Below, piece after piece: positions 12,022-22,969 of a stretch of 64,000 nucleotides of DNA. Below the pieces are notes generated by a model. The model made no database searches, was not told where the DNA came from, and worked only from the letters and a program-made list of their open reading frames with translations. The stretch is from positions 69,639,554-69,703,553 of the forward strand of contig OX485803.1 of the NCBI GenBank assembly GCA_950295325.1. The letters are read 5' to 3'. Each line of letters starts with the position of its first letter. The first letter of the stretch is position 1. The translations under genes and the position numbers were made by a program. The stretch is from Polytrichum commune (Eukaryota; Streptophyta; Polytrichopsida; Polytrichales; Polytrichaceae).

Positions 12022-13864
12022 TCTGCAATCCAGGGAAAAGAAGTAATCTTCACCAAAGGTACTATTTAGTTGCATCCGCTTCTTGCCAATCACACCGATT
12101 TCAGAGTGATTGATGTATTTGTAAAACAAAACTGAGTCTATTTGTGCCTTTTCGAAATGCAGATTGTTATGGATCGCAGTACTATGGTAGGATGTTGCTG
12201 TTATCCTCCCACTCTCCAGGTGCTTGAGCACACTATATGTTTTTTGCAAGATGTGGTGTCATTGACAAGCTGCAAGGTAGATGTGTGTTATTTGGATACT
12301 TTTCTCTCTGCAACCATTTCTTGTAGGATACGAAACATGCAATTAGTGTGAGATGATTAGCAAATTCAATTGTGCTTGTAGCCATTTGCCTCAACTCTCA
12401 TTTTCAAAGTGAGAATTCTCATGCTCATTGAGTGATGATATAGGTCCCCCCAATCATGTTGACTTTTGAGCTTAGAATGGTTAGCATATTTTGAGCTTGT
12501 AGTTGAATCCGTTTTAAACACATACTACTTTTGTAGTGGTCGTTCTTAGGTTCACACCTAAGCATATACCATACAAATATATGCGTCCAGATTATTGTGG
12601 TGTTGGAATTAGGCACATCTATCTGAGATATTTATGACCAGGTCTGTTCAACAATGTAACAAACAGCAGGGGTTTTTGTGCACAGGGCAATTTTTTGGAC
12701 CCTTGAGAGATTTGCAGATATACAGTGGTTGTTGTTCACACTTCTCCCAGAGTTGCTTTCGATCAAGGAAAGAGAATCCTCAAGCTCTCAAGTACCTACC
12801 ACAATCTATGACATTGCAGCTACGTTAGTGCAGAACAAGTTTCTCAGTTCTAAGATTCCTGGTGGACATATTGGAATGAAATTGGAACTCACTTTTCTTT
12901 CATCACAACAGAGCATAGTTGAAGAATTCAAGTATTTTGACAAGTCCCACTTTCCAACACCAGGAATCAAAACTTAGGCATGGCCATGTATATTATAGTT
13001 ATCAAGTTCTACACGTGGCATCTCAGTCAACCCTCAGTGGCACTTGCTCAGTTCCAAATATAAGCATAAGAAAGTGACAAGTCTTAACTGTTAATTGCCC
13101 CTGAGTACATCCTAATGAACTTGGTGCTTTCATACTGCCCTTGATGTCAAAGAGAAATTCAGCCCACTATGACCAATGTAGTTTATAATCGGTCAATTGT
13201 ATGCCGAAACCAACTCCATTATGAAGATTTATACGAAGAATATCACCATTTCAAAAAATATTTGAGAAGATCCAACGGTCACAAAGTTGTAGTTCTCCAG
13301 CTCATCCAAATCCCACCAATCTCACCAGCTCATCATCAGTCGAATTGCATCAAGCATACAAGGAGGCCAATAGCCGCGCATCAATAAACATGAAATTATA
13401 GCTAAGCGATCGTCACAAGAACTAGTACTCAACTCCAACACCATCGACAAAGAGCATACTACATCAACCTGCAGCAGTAATTCTCTTAAGTAGTTTAAGC
13501 ATCTTGAGTGACAACTTAATAGCCGTCATTAGGTGATGTAACTTACACCGCACCATGCACACAGTGTTATCGGTTGTAAATGAAAACCTAGCGTCATCAT
13601 TGTACAGTCCACATCAAACATCTCTGATGATTGAGCTTGATTATTTTTTATTGTATTCTTAAGAGACTGCTGCAGTCTGATCAGCAGCCGCTAACATGCT
13701 TAAGTAGGTAATGGGAAAGCCGCATTCCTTAGGGCTTCCTAAAATGATACACTATGTAGGGGCTGCATTCCTACAACCCAATTAAGCCTGTCGGTGATGC
13801 TAATATCATACAAATATCATACCTAATCAAGCATGTCGACGATACACTACGTAGTACGTACACT

Positions 13865-14004
13865 CATAACATTATTAAGCAATATGCATTTGTTCATGTG
13901 GGCCCCGTGAATATAATCATAGAATGACCCAACTAGTGTAGAATCAAATTGATTCTATTCACCGAGTCCACACGAACAATTGCACATTGCTTAAAAATGT
14001 TATG
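13865..14004. mobile_element. Foldback MITE-like element, copy 1
   Basis: The ends form a long imperfect inverted repeat: CATAACATTATTAAGCAATA at the left and its near complement ending in TTAAAAATGTTATG at the right. Pairing continues inward through TTGTTCATGTGGGCC, about 50 bp per arm with a short centre. There is no coding capacity. A related element lies at 17869-18022. Confidence 0.7.
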
Positions 14005-15689
14005 TTGAGTTGTGCAATTAGTCTGCCCCAAGCTAATTTATCGACATTTTGCACTTTTTTAATATTTTTTTACCATGATAGCAACATGCATGAAATAATT
14101 CCTTAGTCTGGTTGCCACATAGAATGATAAACATTGTAAACCGAATTTAATACAAGGTAATATGCATGGGCAAAGAAGCAACCTCTTCGCGAAGACAACC
14201 TAATTGCACATATAAGTGTAGTAGCCGCATTCTTGTTATGCTACAGTAATAAGCTACTGAGTCTACTTAAACCTGGCCTAAATACCAAAAATGGATCAAG
14301 TAAAGAAAGAGAGGGATGAGTTGACACGCACAAGTGAAATCATTTTATCAAAGACTACCGTATGCTTAGGACGCATGTCTTCTTGGGTAGTCCTCTACCT
14401 AAATCCACAACATGTTTTTTGAATGTTTCAATAAATCACAAGTTGACACATATAATTCTGGACCATTTATTTATCAACACATGCCCATATAAAGTAGTGT
14501 TTCTATATGGTGATGGTTCGATAATTTTGAGCCAAAATATGAATTGCATCATTTTCAAGACATGCTTTCAAAATACTTGTTATAAAGCATTCAATACTTC
14601 GCATCAATTCAATTGAGGTATTAGGCATGTTTTCATCTTAGTATGCATATCAGACAATGAAATGAAATTGATTTTAAGTTCACAAAGCCAAAAGGTTTAT
14701 TGGACTAAAACTACATCAAGATGGTATCAAACCAGCTAATGTTTTTGAGTAGCGGAGTGGAGTAGCCTCCGTGACATATACGCTAATGTGAACTTCATGG
14801 TCCAATTAAAAGAAAGAGTTGAGTCCCTAATTGTACATTCTCAAATAGTGATTGAGGCTCATCTCTAATGAAGTTGTATAGCAAACATTCCAACATAAAA
14901 GTGCGCCTCATTTTCAACTACATTGTAAGAGCAAAAAGTGGCAGCATCTTTTATTTGTGGGCATAAGGATATTCAACCACTATCCAATTTCAATGGCAAG
15001 TCTATGAATTGAAGTGTGATAATTACCACACCTATTATATCCCTATTTCCAAAACTCGTTTCTATAAAATTAATGTATAATTTTCTTTGAAGAGGCCACC
15101 TCTGACGGGGGGCAGTAGCCCATGGCCCTTATCTATGCATGCTTTGTAAATCAACTTTGAGTTTTTATGTGGTTTGTAGCTTTGATTAAGAGTGAAGCAT
15201 CTCTCATTCAAACCAACGCATAATTAGCATCATCTCTCTCTCCCTCTTCTTTAAAGAAATTGTTCCAAAAGAAACTGAAACGCTCAAAGGACATGACAAA
15301 ATACATCAAAATATCATGCATTGTCTATATATAAGGAAGAATGCTTGATAAACTTGAGGTCCATTCCACCATTTAATATAAAGGGACATTGATGATGTCA
15401 ATCCTTAAATGATCAACAAACACCCAATCAACCATCTTTGGATGTATGCACCAAATAGGAATAATCTTTACATATTAGAGTTAACCGCAAAGCCAAAAAA
15501 AAAGTTGGGCCCTCAAATTGGCCCGATAATGGTGACCCATGTCAAGTGTCTAGGATAAATATAGGTCCACTTGTGCAAGGATTTGTAAATTAACTCTAGT
15601 TTCCTTTACTATGTTCAGGTTTAGGGTCTAACAACCCCCCCCCCCCCCCAACCTGAGTGAGCTCTAAGTTCTCACTCTCACCCCTCATC

Positions 15690-15890
15690 ATTGGGATCAT
15701 TGACTTACCTTCATGCATTGCGCTCGTAGCCTTCATGTGGCTCGACCATGAATTCCCTTGAATTGCATTGTGCTCGTGGACTTCGCCCTTATGTGTTGTG
15801 CTCATAGCCTTCATGCACTGCAACCAAGGATTTGCCCAAAATGAGTTGTGCTTGTGGACTTTGCTTTGACGTATTGCAATCAAGGATTCT
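15690..15890. repeat. Decayed short tandem repeats
   Basis: Phrases such as GCTCGTAGCCTTCATG, GTGCTCGTGGACTT, GCTCATAGCCTTCATG and GTGCTTGTGGACTT recur about every 40-60 bp. The units are too diverged to define a clean period. Minus-strand open frames over it merely reflect the repeat. Confidence 0.5.
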
Positions 15891-16154
15891 TGTGTGGGTG
15901 GAGGCTAGGGGATAAGCGCGACATGTAGATGCAAGGTGCAAATGTGAGTTCCTCGCTACCCCTCTCTCATCTTTTAATCCCCACTAGATTGCCGTAGTCA
16001 ATTTGTGGGCTATCCATCGGGACATTTGACCATCAACACATGAGCTTAGAAACTCGGATGAATCAACCGACATTGGGTGACCATCATTAATATGGCCCAT
16101 TCACATGCAAAATTGCTTGATCGTTGGATCCCCATTCTAGATTGCTTGATTTAG

Positions 16155-16440
16155 GGCGATGTTAGTTAAGGATTATGGATCCTCGTTCTCAAAGTTGCTC
16201 ATTAGCATTGCCATCCATCCGAAGGATTGCATGCTTGTTGCCAAGTTTCAATTAGGATTATGGATCCTCGTTATGAAAGCGACCCATTACCATCAGCATC
16301 ATCCAGAGGATTCCCACATTGTTGGCGTTTCCATTGGGATTGAAGAACAAGCATTCTGAGAGTTGCCTATTGGCATCGCCATCGTCTAGAGGATTCCCAC
16401 GTTGTTCCCAAGTTTTGATTAGGATTCAAGAGTAGGCATC
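16155..16440. repeat. Imperfect tandem repeat, about 85-100-bp unit
   Basis: About three and a half units follow the pattern TTAGGATTATGGATCCTCG, then TTGCCCATTGGCATC, then AGAGGATTCCCACGTTGTT, then CCAAGTTTTGA. Unit starts are near 16153, 16253, 16335 and 16420. The units are moderately diverged. Confidence 0.6.
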
Positions 16441-17868
16441 TTGAGATAGCATGCATGCATGCATAGCATCATAAGTACTAATATTGTCATGCTTCATATA
16501 CAACATAAAATGTGAAAGGCATTGCTTGGGAGATTTTTTTCCATAGGGCGACCAAACTGTATGTGAGAACCACTTGTCTATCTAGCATCAACCTCAATAA
16601 CTAGAACAATCAAAGCGGCAAATTCATCAAATTCTTGAAGGGAGAAATTACTGTTGACTTTGAAGGCCACTTGACGCATCCTAGACAAGAGATCGCTCAC
16701 ACTAATTGTAAGACCCACTAATAGGTTGTTGCCCTCCTTCAGTTTGTTTAAATTGAAGGATTACTCGAAATCCAATACCGCAACCATGTTAGTCAAGTAC
16801 ATCTTTTGTTCCTCAATGTGTTTCTCTTCCAATTCTTTGTCTTTGTATAAGGCCGAGGAATTGAGGACATCATAAAAAATTCAAGTTTTCCATGGTGACT
16901 ATTAGGCTATAACAACAATCTACACTATTGTTAACTGTAAGATTTGATGATTGGTGGTGAGTGGTAGCAAAGATTGGCAGTTGCCATTTGGGTTTGAATA
17001 AGTAGAGAAGGTGTGGCTTGATAACATGCCGGGATATGCTACCCGGCGGAGGGTGATTGAGCATGCACTATTGGATCAAAGCCTTTGTTGGCCATTGGAT
17101 AATCCTCATCTTGCATGTTAGTCCATAGGGCTATGGGTCACTATCTGACGTAGGCTTCTCCTATTAGCCCAAGTTGGCGACTTGCCTGCTTGCTTGTGGA
17201 CCTCATCCTTCTTACACGTACTAACATGTCCACTAGCTATTTAAAACGGGGACTTTGTGGCTCTTGGTTTGCTGTCCAAAGCCCCTTGAAGTAGGCTTGG
17301 ACTTTGTGGTTGAACTCTAACAAGGGTTGGGATTCCTTGCTTGAAATTCCAAACCCCTATTTTTTTTTTATGGTTAACTCTATTAAATATATAATACACC
17401 AACCTTTGGAATTTTGTGATGTGGAACAAACCAGAAACAAGTGCTCGATATGCAAGCATATGTTTTAAAAGCTTGCTTCAAACTTTGCACATGAAATTAT
17501 TGATTTTTTGGAGAAATCAAATAAATTACTTCATTAGAAGTGAATTAATAATGAATGAGAAGACTTAGGTTGAGCCCTGATGATTTTATTGAGGGTGGGT
17601 TTACAATAGAATCCAAGCCTGAAGGAACTCCAAAATCAAGTGAGCTTATTGGTTGAGAGCAAAATTTTGGACCCGATGTGTTTAAACTAGGGCCTTGGTC
17701 CAAGGCATGAAAAAAAATGAAGTGAATCTAATGTGACATCACTTTCACGTCAAGTCTCAATAATCCCAACCTAAAAAAATACTCCTAGTTTGAGAAACCA
17801 ACCTTCAAGCTAGGGTCCAATCTCGAGTCCAAAGGTAAGGTCCATTTAAGGGTGTTATGAACCCCAAC

Positions 17869-18022
17869 ATAACATTGCTCAGCGTGCAACTCTCGTTCCA
17901 TGGGCCCTTAGAATATAACCGTGGGATGCTAAAAGAATCTGCACATGGAAATTCATATTCAAACTAAACTCCCAGCATCCCACTGCTATATTTTGAGGGC
18001 CCATGTGGTTGAATAATGTTAC
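17869..18022. mobile_element. Foldback MITE-like element, copy 2
   Basis: The left arm (ATAACATTGCTCAGCG, then CATGGGCCCTTAGAATATA, then GTGGGATGCT) pairs with the right arm (AGCATCCCAC, then TATATTTTGAGGGCCCATG, then GAATAATGTTA). It resembles the 13865-14004 element in its AACATT ends and in the GGGCCC part of the arms. It is non-coding. Confidence 0.7.
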
Positions 18023-18297
18023 GAAGATTCTTAGACCCAAATAAAAACCCACCCTACATCATCTACTTGCAGCTTGTAAACAAGGTCCAGAACATAAATA
18101 ATAATCATGAGGAAAGGAGGGAAAACAAGAGGGAAATCAATTAAAGTCTTACTCATAGTTTGTGAAACTAACCTTCTAGCTAAAGTCCAAGCTTGAGTCC
18201 ATTTAAGAGGTGGTTTGAAACGCCAAGTTTCCTAAACCCTAATATAAACCCAACCTTGTAACGCATCCACTTGAGGGGGAGAAAAAATAAAAGACAA

Positions 18298-18348
18298 AAA
18301 AATTTGGACCATTTCTCGATTTGTGCGTGTCATCCTTGCGCAGGGGCC

Positions 18349-18380
<32 letters not shown>

Positions 18381-18400
18381 TCAGATGTCTCCGAAGAGAC
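18298..18400 (-). ncRNA. U6: U6 spliceosomal snRNA gene, copy 1
   Basis: The minus strand reads as U6 from 18400: a 5' hairpin GTCTCTTCGGAGAC, then GATAAAATTGGAACGATACAG, the ACAGAGAAGATTAGCATGG block that pairs with the 5' splice site and U4, the ATGACACGCA region, and a GGTCCAAATTTTT end. The T-run (18296-18302 on the complement) is the Pol III terminator. U6 is the catalytic RNA of the spliceosome. The 5' stem differs from the usual GTCCC/GGGAC by a paired change (GTCTC/GAGAC), so the hairpin is preserved. Upstream promoter elements are properly spaced, so the copy looks functional. Confidence 0.95.
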
Positions 18401-18423
18401 AAGAGCTATGCCGCTCTTCTAAA

Positions 18424-18430
18424 CTATATA
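18424..18430 (-). promoter_or_regulatory. TATA box of U6 copy 1
   Basis: TATATAG on the minus strand lies at -24 to -30 from the inferred U6 start at 18400. This is the position expected for plant U6 genes. Confidence 0.85.
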
Positions 18431-18454
18431 CCAGCTCTTCTATGCCCAGACAGA

Positions 18455-18465
18455 CTATATGGGAT
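18455..18465 (-). promoter_or_regulatory. Upstream sequence element (USE) of U6 copy 1
   Basis: ATCCCATATAG on the minus strand resembles the plant snRNA USE RTCCCACATCG with two differences. It ends 24 bp upstream of the TATA box. Short USE-TATA spacing is what marks Pol III rather than Pol II transcription in plant snRNA genes. Confidence 0.75.
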
Positions 18466-18959
18466 ATATGCCTCCCAACATTACGCTCCTGTGACCGCTC
18501 ACAGTTCAGTTCTTATACCACCGTCGATGAGAGGATCCGACGGCTGTGGAGCTCCCAAACCCCTATGCTACAATAATATGTGCAAGCTCTGTCTGCTTCC
18601 CCTGCATTTGCCTTTGTTTTAGCTTACACATGTTGCACTTTGCCTTCCATCGCCTTCTACCTACTATATCTGCATCTCTAATCTGGTTTCTTACTTTGAT
18701 GAAAGTAGCGATAGCTTGAAGAACCCGTGATTTCAATAATTGCACTGCAGACCTCAATAGGGTTTCAAAATACAGTATTTGAGAAACTTGTTGTAGGAAA
18801 ACCTGCTTCAGAGCCAGGATGGTGCCAGGGGTCCAATGCATCGCCGTGGTAAGGAACTGCGACATACATGCGTGCATATTTTTGTGCAAGTTTTAACTGC
18901 AATAGTGTCTGCAGAATATATGGCAACTGGGTTCAGAGGGAAGGAAAAACAGAAGGAAA

Positions 18960-19010
18960 AAAAATTTGGACCATTTCTCGATTTGTGCGTGTCATCCTTG
19001 CGCAGGGGCC

Positions 19011-19042
<32 letters not shown>

Positions 19043-19062
19043 TCAGATGTCTCCGAAGAGAC
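18960..19062 (-). ncRNA. U6: U6 spliceosomal snRNA gene, copy 2
   Basis: The transcribed part is identical to copy 1, base for base, from the GTCTCTTCGGAGAC hairpin (19062 downward) to GGTCCAAATTTTT. It ends in an eight-T terminator on the minus strand (18957-18964). Homology to copy 1 continues upstream through the promoter to about 19219, against 18557 in copy 1, with scattered differences. The pair is therefore a tandem duplication with a 662-bp offset in the same orientation. Perfect identity of the RNA with a diverged promoter flank suggests selection or gene conversion. Confidence 0.95.
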
Positions 19063-19085
19063 AACAGGAAGAGGGCTCTCCTACA

Positions 19086-19092
19086 CTATATA
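19086..19092 (-). promoter_or_regulatory. TATA box of U6 copy 2
   Basis: TATATAG on the minus strand, again at -24 to -30 from the inferred start at 19062. Confidence 0.85.
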
Positions 19093-19116
19093 CCAGCGCT
19101 TCTGTTCCCAGACAGA

Positions 19117-19127
19117 CGATATGGGAT
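19117..19127 (-). promoter_or_regulatory. USE of U6 copy 2
   Basis: ATCCCATATCG on the minus strand differs from the plant USE RTCCCACATCG at one base. It is 24 bp from the TATA box, the same spacing as in copy 1 and consistent with Pol III. Confidence 0.8.
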
Positions 19128-19219
19128 ATATGACTCCGAACATTGCGCTCCTGTAACCGCTTGCATCTCAGTTCTTACCGCTGTCGATGAAGAGATCCGA
19201 CGGCTGTAGAGCTCCCAAA

Positions 19220-21111
19220 TACAAATGCTACCAAGACTGTGTGGGAAGCTCTGTCTTCTTCTTGCGTGCCATGGACTCGGGTTGTCCGTTACAGGTATTG
19301 GTTGTTGAGGAATGTGCAGCATGAAGATGAGCTTCGACTATCATCGCTAATTATGAGGTAGGAACATTTATCTGAATCTCTTTCTCAGGTTGAGATTGGA
19401 GTCATCAGCAATGACGGATCGAACTGCAGCAATTGCTAGGGTTTTCAAGTACGAGTGATGTGGCGTAGCATCATAAACCTCTAAATTCACAAATCACCAA
19501 CATTGAGTTCATATTAGTTTAATCGTATCAAACTACATATTGAATAATTGCCTACCAAACATACGATGGCAATTTTCATCTTTTGTTTCTATCTGTTACT
19601 GTTGCATTGTTCTTTCATTAACACACGACGATTGCCTATGACTCATATATGATTGATCTCAATACAGGATGTTCAAAACAAGAGGAAACTAGATTAGATG
19701 GGTACACATGACATGTGTTTCAACATATTGGACTGCGACTTTGAATATATGAATACCCTGCTCTACACTCACATTCTTTGAAAAGAACATCCTAATCCTA
19801 GACAGTGACGTTGCCACCTCAGAGGGCGGCATTTTGGGAAAGGTCTATAAGCCTGCACCTCGACTAGCAATGATCTTGTGTCAGGTTGGTGTCAATGGTT
19901 GCTTCAATACAATTCACATTCATGAGGTAATTTTGAGATATCGTTAACCTAATTTTTTCCCTTGGAGACGAAGAGAATTCCAAAGAGCCTCATTAAGATC
20001 ATCAAGTACAATTTTTGATGGTGTTGGAATGTCATGCATTTCCCATTTAAATGGACCCGATGCTATGCTCCACACAATTGACAATTTGTGCCAGGTGTTA
20101 GATCTTGTTCGGCAAGGTGTCGAGATCATATGTATCACACTTAGTACCTACAACACTGTAAAGTCTAATGACCATGACTTATTGCAGCTATTTGGAGGCT
20201 AATGACTAACTGACTTTTTACTCCTTAGGAAGCTTAAGCCTCAAGATCATCCATGTTGTAAAGGAGATAGGTCTTCAGTCTCATATCCTTAACCGCACCC
20301 CTAGATTTTATTGATTAGTATTTGTAAGGGATCAAAGAGCAAACATCATAAAATAAATCACCTGTTTACAAAACTTCCGAGTACTAATAACTGCTCTTCA
20401 CTCAATAGTGAAGAGATTTGGGAGGACCTATGTATCTGGTTAAGAAATCAACGAACAGGCAGTTTCATTAGCCATAACAGGCCCGATTTTAGATCACATT
20501 TCTGCAGATGTTACATCATGAAATTGCTAATGCCGAATTTTAAAAATTGTAAGATGGAACTCCCGAAATCACATGGATACCAAGACAGCCCCCAAAACCA
20601 ACACCCTGAATAGTTTGCATTATAAGTACATACTGATCAGCAGAATGTTCACCATCTCAACATCAGACCTCCCCTGACGGAGACAACACAGTTTTCACTT
20701 CCAAAGGTTTTCATTTAATTCAATATTTAGGGAGTGAGAACTTCAGTACACTTACTACTCTTCTTCCAATTCACATGGCTACCCCATGTAGCCAAATACC
20801 TCATGTTTAAGGTGCTGCTACCTTGTGACATTAATAAGCCCTATGGCATTGACCTCGCAATGATGATTTCACAATCAGCTAGTGTGCTAGTGTAGACATA
20901 GAAGAAAGAAAAACGACACCTTCCAGATGTGAGGGCCATAAAAATGTCCACAAAAAGACATCAACTTATGGTGTCAAGCACAGATGACATAAAAAAATAT
21001 GCACAAAGTCGAACAGAATCTGCTGCTTTACTGAGTGTATATCCAAACACCAGAGAGACGAACATGCCAAACGTGAAGTCCCACAAAACCAATTCTCCCG
21101 CAAAATTGAAT
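19220..21111. other. Intergenic between U6 pair and RPL18a; no supported gene
   Basis: A few short frames (for example 20311-20613 plus and 19944-20138 minus) show no recognisable domain and no splice structure. Around 19800-19930 a plus-strand frame reads like a coding relic (SEGGILGKVYKPAPRLAM) but has no continuation. The last few hundred bases before 21112 would hold the 3' UTR of the minus-strand ribosomal protein gene. Confidence 0.45.
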
Positions 21112-22757
21112 CTAGACGAAAGTGTTGGGCCTAGAAGCCTTGTAAGTGGTCTTCAGCTTCCTGGTTGGTGGCCGGATCTTCCTGTAGGTCAAGGGGAACT
21201 TGATCTTGGAGTCGTGGAACTGCTTGGTGTTCACACGCTTGCAGAGAGCGACAGGGATGGTGGCTGTCTTGATGATCTGGATGCAAGGCATGCGCACGCG
21301 ATGACGTGAAGCCATCTCATCATACATCTGCTCTACTGCTCCGTTGAGGGTCAAGTCACGGTACTCCTTGTACATGTTGTGGTACCCAGTTCGGCTCTGA
21401 TATCGCACCCAGATACCAAAGTTCTTGATGGTGGTGGGATACTTCTCGAAAATCTGCCGAAATAAAACATTTATGAGTAAAAGGAGCAAACATAGACAAA
21501 CTGCGGATCGTAAACAGAAATATGTGCCCAACCTGTTTCATAAACTACACCCATAGTGTAAATCTCTGAAACATTTATTGGTTAAATTTATGTAGAGTAT
21601 TTAGGACACGGCATTGGAGGTAGGGTGAAATGATGCTGATCACATACTAGCGCCGCCAGAGATAATACAAACCAGGAATCAGCTCCCCAAAAATTACTAA
21701 CCTCATTGATGGCCAGAAGCTGTCCATGAGACTTCTTCACCTTCTGCAACTTCCTCAGGAAGTACCTGTACATTCAAAACCGAGAAGGTTCACTGGCTGT
21801 TCTATCCAAACAAATAGGTACCCAAACATAGGCGCCATAGTTTAACGAAATCACGAGACCATCTTCCCGAAATCCATGCTCTCTCTCTGGGCCCTCGCAT
21901 GAGGTCAAGTCAATAAAATAAATACCGTCATCAAAATTCCAACAGAATCTAACCCTGCGCTTGCGGCCGACAAGCCTAAACCTAAACATTACAAATACAC
22001 CAGGTCTCATTCCTAGTGTATCGAAATCGTAAGACCGCCTTAACTATTCATCTGATCTCGTAGCCTTATATACAAGGTCCAACACATAAAAGACCTACAC
22101 CCTGCTCACCGGGTGAGAGAATACCATACAGCCTACGACAGCCGTTGCGGCCAACAAACCCTAAAGGCACTCCCAGGACTCGGTTGTCCTGAAAGAAAAA
22201 TCAGCACACTCGTGCTTCATAGATCCACCAGATTGTAACGAAAACTACACTTGAGAAAGATATACAAATGCGGCTTGGGGCTAACTCGTAAACCTAAAAT
22301 TGCAGAAAAACCCCGAGACGTACCAGAACTTGGACTTGGCGCGAACTTCGTTGGTCGCCCACAGCTTCATCCGGTAAGCTTTAGGGGTCTCATTGTTCAG
22401 GGTTGGAAGGGCCCGCCCCACCACCTGGTATTGGTGAAACTGAAAACACATGAAACCCCAGCTAGGGTTAGGAAAACATCGCCAGACAACTCACACAAAC
22501 CCTTGACATTATTTGATAATCCACCTAACAACTCCACAAACCGTCTATGGCCACAACATGCGATGGCGATGAGATGGTAATGGGATGAAAAATAACCCTA
22601 AACTAAGTTTAGGGAACTGGCATCACCGAAGGACACATCACAAAAACAAACCCTCAACGTAATTTTGAACCACCTAAAATTCCCACAAGCCATTCACGGC
22701 AGCCACATACGATAGTAATGAAAAGGTCAGGAAATGCAATCTAACCCGGAAGCTCAT
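21112..22757 (-). CDS. RPL18A: 60S ribosomal protein L18a (eL20), 4 coding exons
   Basis: Exons on the minus strand: 22757-22746 (MSFR), 22439-22324, 21765-21702 and 21453-21112, all GT-AG. They join to 177 residues, the normal eL20 size. The protein reads [16 protein letters not shown], then [69 protein letters not shown] and ends KASRPNTFV. These are hallmark segments of eL20, a structural protein of the cytosolic 60S subunit that carries no catalytic residues. The tiny first exon of four codons ends just before the conserved FHQYQVVGR block. A telo-box about 130 bp upstream of the ATG fits the usual control of plant ribosomal protein genes. Confidence 0.95.
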
Positions 22758-22888
22758 GGTTGCTGTAGGGTGGGGACGCGGTCGCAACACAGGAGCAAGG
22801 GCAGCAAGGGCCGGAGCGTCCACGCGCTTGGAAGAGAGGAAAGTGAGAGAGAGAGAGGTGGTCTTTAGCGCCACCATGCCAGACTCTC

Positions 22889-22904
22889 TTAGGGTTAGGG
22901 TTTT
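22889..22904 (-). promoter_or_regulatory. Telo-box upstream of RPL18a
   Basis: On the minus strand this reads AAAACCCTAACCCTAA, two overlapping AAACCCTAA-type telo-boxes, about 130 bp before the start codon. Telo-boxes are common in promoters and leaders of plant ribosomal protein and translation genes. Confidence 0.7.
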
Positions 22905-22969
22905 CGCGCCCGTTCCCTCGTTCTCATCGAGTTCTCATGGCGTTCCCCCCGACCAATATGTTAACTAAC

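Larger units (their letters stand above)
12022..18296. other. Intergenic, repeat-bearing, no supported gene
   Basis: No reading frame here shows a recognisable domain. A 99-residue frame at 12678-12977 is not recognised and has no splice context. A C15 tract lies at 15635-15649. Foldback elements (13865-14004, 17869-18022) and decayed tandem repeats (about 15690-15890 and 16155-16440) are listed separately. Otherwise I see AT-rich sequence of probable old transposon origin. Confidence 0.5.

Noticed and set aside
21766-22323. Box C/D snoRNA in an RPL18a intron
   Set aside because: A TTGATGA-like box occurs near 21930 on the minus strand, but there is no convincing box D or terminal stem.
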